A stretch of 10,465 bases of DNA from Micrococcaceae bacterium. Its GTDB lineage: Bacteria; Actinomycetota; Actinomycetes; Actinomycetales; Micrococcaceae. Positions within the stretch are counted from its first letter, which is position 1. The number at the start of each line of letters is the position of its first letter. Below are positions 7,196-10,465 of this stretch, piece by piece. A program made the translations under genes and the position numbers. The notes beneath the pieces were generated by a model, which had not been told where the DNA came from, did not search any database, and saw only the letters and a program-made list of their open reading frames with translations. The stretch is taken from contig DNHA01000001.1 of NCBI GenBank assembly GCA_003486025.1, positions 1-10,465 of the forward strand, written 5' to 3'.

Positions 7196-7217
7196 TTTTG
7201 TGGCCTGTTGCACAAAA
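7196..7217. promoter_or_regulatory. Inverted repeat, possible operator in the divergent hydrolase promoter region
   Basis: TTTTGTG (7196-7202) and CACAAAA (7211-7217) are perfect 7-bp inverted arms with an 8-base spacer, 22 bp overall, a size suited to a TetR- or GntR-type dimer. The right arm overlaps the candidate -35 TTGCAC (7208-7213) of the gene at 7312, so binding would affect that promoter. The regulator is not known; the TetR protein at 9096-9704 is the nearest candidate. Confidence 0.5.
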
Positions 7218-7243
7218 CTACTTTAGTATAATAATATGTAGTT
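7208..7243 (+). promoter_or_regulatory. AT-rich promoter with second inverted repeat, upstream of the CocE-type hydrolase
   Basis: TTGCAC (7208-7213) is followed after 16 bases by AATAAT (7230-7235); a perfect TATAAT also lies at 7227-7232 with no good -35. Flanking these, AACTAC (7216-7221) and GTAGTT (7238-7243) form inverted arms, 16 bases apart, enclosing the -10 region. The run TATAATAATAT stands out sharply in otherwise GC-rich DNA. On the minus strand, TATACT (7230-7225) could serve the metallo-hydrolase gene, so the region is probably a bidirectional, regulated promoter. Confidence 0.5.
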
Positions 7244-7311
7244 GTCACCCTTTGTTGTTCTTGCACCGAAGGATCTGGTGACCCACTGCTGATCTAAGGA
7301 GTTGCCCACCC

Positions 7312-9033
7312 ATGGCTGGATTCATCACATGGAATGCCGGCGGCGAGACCATCGCCATTCGCAAGGACCTGCGCGTTCCCATGCGTGACGGGATTACCCT
7401 TGCGGCGGACGCCTACCAGGGGCCGGATGACAAACCGCGTCCGGCACTCGTGGCACTGAGCCCCTATGGCAAAGAACTCCAGGCGCTTGCGCTGACCACC
7501 CCGCCGCAACGCCGGCCGTCTCCCATGTGGGATGGATGCATCGAAGCCGGTGACATTGCCCGGATCGTCAAAGAGGACTACGTGCACGTCATTGGCGACC
7601 TGCGCGGCTCCGGGCACTCGGAGGGTGAGCACATTGGCAACTACAACGCAGGTGGTGTCTCCCTCGGTGAAGATGCCTATGACTTCATCGAATGGGTTGC
7701 CGCGCAGCCTTGGTGCGACGGCAACGTGGGCATGGTAGGCATCTCCTACTTCGGATCCATGCAGGTGCTCGCCGCTGCCGAACGCCCGCCGAGCCTGAAG
7801 GCGATCTTCGTCTCCGGCGGCCACTACGACTTCTATGAAACCACCTACCATGGCGGAATCATGTGGTTCATGCCGCGTGCGGCCCGCGAAGGCCGCGGCG
7901 GGGACTCCGGTTGGGCTTTCACCGACGGAGTGAAATCCCGCATGCTTGAAACCTTCAGCGGCGAGCAGATCAAGCAGATGGTAGCCAAGCGCCTGGAAGA
8001 CCCGGATGTGGCGGCGTGGCCGAACCTCGTGCACACCCTGACCTACCCGAAAAACCATGAAGCCTGGTTCGACATCGTGATGAACGAGTTGGACGGCGAC
8101 TGGTACGAAGAGCGCAATCCTATTACCCTGGCCTCAAATATCGACATTCCGGTCTGGCTTCAGCTGGATCAGGGTCGCGGTTGGACGCTGGATGGCACCA
8201 TTGAGCTGTTTAACATGCTCAAGGGACCAAAGAAGCTGGATATTGGCCCTTATCCACCGATGCAGTCACGGCCTTTCATCGAGGAGCACGACAAGATGTT
8301 CCGCTGGTACGACTACTGGCTCAAGGGCATCGACAATGGTGTCATGGATGAGCCTGCGGTCAACGTGTTCGTCGAAGGATCGCGCGCCAACGTCACCGCC
8401 GAGGTGTGGCCGCCGAAGGACGTGGACTACACCAACCTGTACCTGCGTCCGCGGCGAAAGCTCTCTACTGAACCAGAAACCATGGGCTTGGAATATGCTG
8501 CTCCGGATGGTTTTTACCAGGCGCCGCTCACGGTGACCGACAAGGTGGAGATCATCAACTGGGAGACTCCGGTCTTCGAAGAAGCCACCGAAATGATCGG
8601 TACCGGTGCTGCGCACATTTTTGCCGAGATTGACCAGCCGGATACAAACTTCATTCTGCGCCTGTGGGATTACGCTCCAAACGGCAAACGGCAGCTGATC
8701 ACTACCGGCTATCTGAAAGCTTCACATCGGGAGCTAGACGAGGAGCGAAGCGAGCTGGGCAGCCCAATCCACCCGCACACGCATGCGGAACCAGTTGAAC
8801 CAGGCGTGGTTGAAGAGTACGTGATCCGCCTGTACCCATTCGCCAATAGCTTTATGCCCGGCCATAAGCTGGTCGCCGAGCTGTCCAACAGCGAACCACT
8901 AGTTGATGAGCATAATTCGCTGCTCCCGCCGGATGCTTTCCACCTGCCGGTGGGCCGGCCGGTGACGCACAAGATCTATCGCGACGCGCAGCACCAGTCA
9001 CGATTGGTGCTTCCGTTTACCGCCAAGGCGTAG
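7312..9033 (+). CDS. CocE/NonD-family serine hydrolase (peptidase S15 type)
   Basis: 573 residues; ATG 7312 has AAGGAG (7296-7301) 10 bases upstream. The N-terminal part is the alpha/beta-hydrolase domain of the S15/CocE family: strand VPMRDGITLAADAY (residues 23-36), oxyanion region ALSPYGK (48-54), DLRGSGHSEG (96-105), and the nucleophile elbow GISYFG with Ser145. Asp294, in GWTLDGT, is the likely acid. The usual histidine motif GPWxH is replaced here by IGPYPPMQSRPF (311-322), so the catalytic histidine is uncertain; His326 lies just beyond. Residues from about 345 to the end form the beta-rich jelly-roll domain typical of the family. No signal peptide. Family members split esters (cocaine esterase), acyl-amino acids or X-Pro peptides; I cannot assign the substrate. 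It is divergent from a metallo-hydrolase gene and followed by a TetR regulator on the opposite strand. Confidence 0.9.
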   Translation: MAGFITWNAGGETIAIRKDLRVPMRDGITLAADAYQGPDDKPRPALVALSPYGKELQALALTTPPQRRPSPMWDGCIEAGDIARIVKEDYVHVIGDLRGSGHSEGEHIGNYNAGGVSLGEDAYDFIEWVAAQPWCDGNVGMVGISYFGSMQVLAAAERPPSLKAIFVSGGHYDFYETTYHGGIMWFMPRAAREGRGGDSGWAFTDGVKSRMLETFSGEQIKQMVAKRLEDPDVAAWPNLVHTLTYPKNHEAWFDIVMNELDGDWYEERNPITLASNIDIPVWLQLDQGRGWTLDGTIELFNMLKGPKKLDIGPYPPMQSRPFIEEHDKMFRWYDYWLKGIDNGVMDEPAVNVFVEGSRANVTAEVWPPKDVDYTNLYLRPRRKLSTEPETMGLEYAAPDGFYQAPLTVTDKVEIINWETPVFEEATEMIGTGAAHIFAEIDQPDTNFILRLWDYAPNGKRQLITTGYLKASHRELDEERSELGSPIHPHTHAEPVEPGVVEEYVIRLYPFANSFMPGHKLVAELSNSEPLVDEHNSLLPPDAFHLPVGRPVTHKIYRDAQHQSRLVLPFTAKA

Positions 9034-9050
9034 TGCGGTAGACCAGTGAC

Positions 9051-9094
9051 AGAGCGCGGGTGCACACGGAAATTTTCCGTTGCATCCGCGCTCT
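9051..9094. terminator. Long hairpin terminator between convergent hydrolase and TetR genes
   Basis: Arms 9051-9071 and 9075-9094 pair over 20 bp with one bulged C (9065) and one G-U pair, around a three-base loop. It starts 18 bases after the hydrolase stop and ends immediately before the TetR stop codon (9096-9098), so it can serve both converging transcripts. On the plus strand only TTT follows and on the minus strand there is no T run, as is common for actinobacterial terminators. Confidence 0.8.
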
Positions 9095-9095
9095 T

Positions 9096-9704
9096 TCAGT
9101 GTTGGCAGAGCAGGTGGAACCAGCTGCCAGCCAAGACTTCCAGAGCTTGCTGGCGCTTGTCTTTGCTGCTGCGCAGGGTCCACAGCGTCGAAATATAGTT
9201 CAGCTGGGTGAAAGCCAAGGTGGCGCGGATGTCGCGCAGTGATGGATCAAAGCGTCCTTCCTGCTCCATGCCCCGAACCAGATCCTTGATGACCTCTCCG
9301 TGCCAGGCTGAAAGCAGTGTTTTCACCTCGCGGTCTACGGCCGCTGCTTGATCCAGGACATCCAGGTAGGGGCGAAATTCTTTCCAGAGTTCCGAACGGT
9401 CCACTAACCATGCGTAGATGCCATCCAGCGTTCCTTCGCGCACCACGTCTACTAGTGCCGGGGCACTGGACGTATGGTCCGATGCGTCGATACGGTCCAA
9501 GATGCTGTTGACTCGTCCCATGAAATCCGCCATCAGATCCAGACGCGTCGGATAGTAGGCATAGAAGGTCATCCTGGTGGTGCCGGCCGCCGTGGCAATG
9601 TCGTCAATGGTGGTCGCGGAGTATCCTTTGTCGGTGAAAAGTTGCAGCGCGCTGTTTACAATGCGATCGCGGGTCAACTGTTTCTGGGCTTCGCGAAGGG
9701 ACAT
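9096..9704 (-). CDS. TetR-family transcriptional regulator
   Basis: 202 residues from ATG 9704. Residues 10-58 are the classical TetR DNA-binding domain: helix 1 RDRIVNSALQLFTDKGYSAT, then the helix-turn-helix TTIDDIATAAGTTRMTFYAYYP with recognition helix around 43-50. The rest is an all-helical ligand/dimer domain without recognisable subfamily signature. Such proteins usually repress nearby genes until a small molecule binds. It lies convergent to the CocE-type hydrolase; candidate targets are that hydrolase, the divergent metallo-hydrolase, or its own gene. TAGGAT (9716-9711, minus strand) sits 6 bases before the ATG, so the message may be leaderless, although AGGA also falls near ribosome-site distance. 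A small palindrome (9709-9721) overlaps this element, which would fit autoregulation. The ligand is unknown. Confidence 0.9.
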   Translation of the reverse strand: MSLREAQKQLTRDRIVNSALQLFTDKGYSATTIDDIATAAGTTRMTFYAYYPTRLDLMADFMGRVNSILDRIDASDHTSSAPALVDVVREGTLDGIYAWLVDRSELWKEFRPYLDVLDQAAAVDREVKTLLSAWHGEVIKDLVRGMEQEGRFDPSLRDIRATLAFTQLNYISTLWTLRSSKDKRQQALEVLAGSWFHLLCQH

Positions 9705-9869
9705 ACAGCCATCCTAGATGGGAGGACGCAGAAGCAACGAGCCAGAAGTACAGGTGAGTGGCAAACCGAGGCTGCGCTGTGGAGGCATCTGTGAGACCCC
9801 GTAAGTGTTTCGGCTACCTCATCTGTGGGCATTGCACACGGAGAAAACCAGCGTTCACGAACTATGCCG
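9705..9869. promoter_or_regulatory. TetR upstream region with two short palindromes
   Basis: No gene is convincing here. CCATC (9709-9713) and GATGG (9717-9721) form a palindrome covering the putative -10 (TAGGAT on the minus strand). A second, GTGGGCATTGCACAC (9825-9839), is a 15-bp palindrome with one mismatched pair, 120 bp upstream of the TetR start. Either could be an operator; neither resembles the inverted repeats at 7196-7243. The rest shows nothing I can identify. Confidence 0.35.
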
Positions 9870-9919
9870 CCAACCGCTCAAGGGGTTCAGCAGCTAAGCC
9901 GAACCCCTTGAGCGGTTGG
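9870..9919 (-). terminator. Perfect 19-bp inverted repeat, probable terminator of the reductase gene
   Basis: Arms 9870-9888 and 9901-9919 are exact reverse complements over 19 bp, with a 12-base loop. The structure starts 42 bases downstream of the reductase stop codon on the minus strand. There is no T run on either side, so it would be an I-shaped terminator of the type frequent in actinobacteria; it would also keep reductase transcription out of the TetR gene. Another reading is a binding site or a small mobile palindromic repeat. Confidence 0.7.
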
Positions 9920-9961
9920 TGCTCGCTCTCTCGCATCGATCCGCCGGCGGCAGGTGAAGCC

Positions 9962-10465
9962 CTAGACGCCGCTGAGAATTTGTGGACCGGCACTGGCAAG
10001 TTTGCGCAGCTTTGGCACCGCAATGCGGTAGTTCAGCGCCGCCGCAGTGCCGGAACCATCCTCGTGTGCCCAATGCATGAGCAGGGAATTCTCCCCGGTG
10101 CCGTGCTCTAGATGCCCTGGCGCTCCGGTCAGTGCTGTCTGCCCCAAAACCTTCAGCGACAGACCGAATCCCTCAGTCCAGAAGTACTGCTGGGAACCGA
10201 ATTCCTTGGCTCCATCACCGTGCAACAGGCCAAGAGCTGCGGTCTTGGCCTGGTCGATGGCGCTGGTCCACAGTGGGACGCGGCGATGACCCTGCGCGGT
10301 GGGGAATGCAGCCACATCACCGGCTGCAACAATTTCTGGACGGATTCGGCCGCGTGAATCGGTGTTCAACGCATCCTTATCCAGCAGTCCGGTGCCTTGC
10401 AGCCATTGGACGTTCGGTTCATCGCCGACGGCCGAGACCAGCAGGTCTGCTTCCAGCACCGTTAT
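9962..10465 (-). CDS. FAD-dependent ferredoxin/rubredoxin-type reductase, C-terminal part only
   Basis: The frame is open at the right window edge, so the N-terminal FAD and NAD domains lie outside; 167 residues are visible. The visible part begins with the end of the NAD-domain strand (ADLLVSAVGDEPN), continues with the second FAD contact IVAAGDVAAFPT (near residues 44-55 of the fragment), the VPLWTSAIDQAKTAALGLL helix, and the C-terminal reductase domain (YFWTEGFGLSLKVLG onward), in the order found in ferredoxin reductases of Rieske oxygenases and P450s (about 400 residues in full). These enzymes pass electrons from NAD(P)H through FAD to a small iron-sulfur partner. Its partner is not in this window, so it cannot be tied to a given oxygenase; the FAD hydroxylase at 3426 would not need it. 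The family is clear, the specific role not. Confidence 0.85.
   Translation of the reverse strand: MTVLEADLLVSAVGDEPNVQWLQGTGLLDKDALNTDSRGRIRPEIVAAGDVAAFPTAQGHRRVPLWTSAIDQAKTAALGLLHGDGAKEFGSQQYFWTEGFGLSLKVLGQTALTGAPGHLEHGTGENSLLMHWAHEDGSGTAAALNYRIAVPKLRKLASAGPQILSGV

Noticed and set aside
6521..7231. 236-codon plus-strand frame over the metallo-hydrolase
   Set aside because: Antisense to a gene with a complete metal-ligand set; no family features.
7294..8058. 254-codon minus-strand frame over the CocE-type hydrolase
   Set aside because: Antisense shadow of a well-supported gene, and it would run through that gene's ribosome site.
9758..10111. 117-codon plus-strand frame after the TetR gene
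   Set aside because: It crosses the perfect hairpin and the end of the reductase gene; no ribosome site or recognisable sequence.
1..10465. CRISPR array, tRNA, insertion sequence or phage element
   Set aside because: No regularly spaced repeats, tRNA-like folds, transposase or integrase genes, or terminal repeats were seen.

Overview
The window looks like chromosomal DNA of a Gram-positive, moderately high-GC actinobacterium. A soil or cheese-type Micrococcaceae (Arthrobacter/Glutamicibacter-like) is my best inference. The reasons are codon use rich in G/C third positions, GTG starts, AGGAG-type ribosome sites, IclR/TetR/HPK7 regulators, T-poor hairpin terminators and several possible leaderless starts. 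No rRNA, tRNA, insertion sequence or CRISPR array is visible. The theme is accessory catabolism and its regulation.

Layout. 1-1008 (+) is the 3' part of a CynX/NimT-like MFS transporter, cut by the window edge. 1095-2279 (+) is a membrane histidine kinase of the NarX/DesK-like (HPK7) class with no response regulator beside it. 2423-2587 (+) is a 54-residue four-cysteine protein with a strong ribosome site. 3267-2602 (-) is an IclR-type regulator, divergent from 3426-5330 (+), a 634-residue FAD aromatic hydroxylase very like 3-hydroxybenzoate 4-monooxygenase (MobA). The two share an intergenic region holding a 15-bp-arm inverted repeat. The hydroxylase ends in a strong rho-independent terminator (5341-5387). 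5419-6153 (+) is a small stand-alone ABC/SMC-type ATPase, convergent with 7123-6179 (-), a metallo-beta-lactamase-fold hydrolase. That gene is divergent from 7312-9033 (+), a CocE/NonD-family serine hydrolase; an AT-rich 188-bp spacer between them carries two inverted repeats. A long hairpin (9051-9094) separates the hydrolase from the convergent TetR-family regulator 9704-9096 (-). 10465-9962 (-) is the C-terminal part of a ferredoxin/rubredoxin-type FAD reductase, followed by a perfect 19-bp-arm hairpin (9870-9919).

How it may work together. The clearest unit is IclR regulator plus hydroxylase: an aromatic acid, probably 3-hydroxybenzoate, would be converted to a catechol such as protocatechuate, with ring cleavage encoded elsewhere. 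The second unit is the divergent pair of hydrolases, which may act on an ester, amide or lactone and may be controlled by the TetR regulator behind them; this is inferred from position. The MFS transporter, kinase and reductase are only loosely tied to these units by what is visible.
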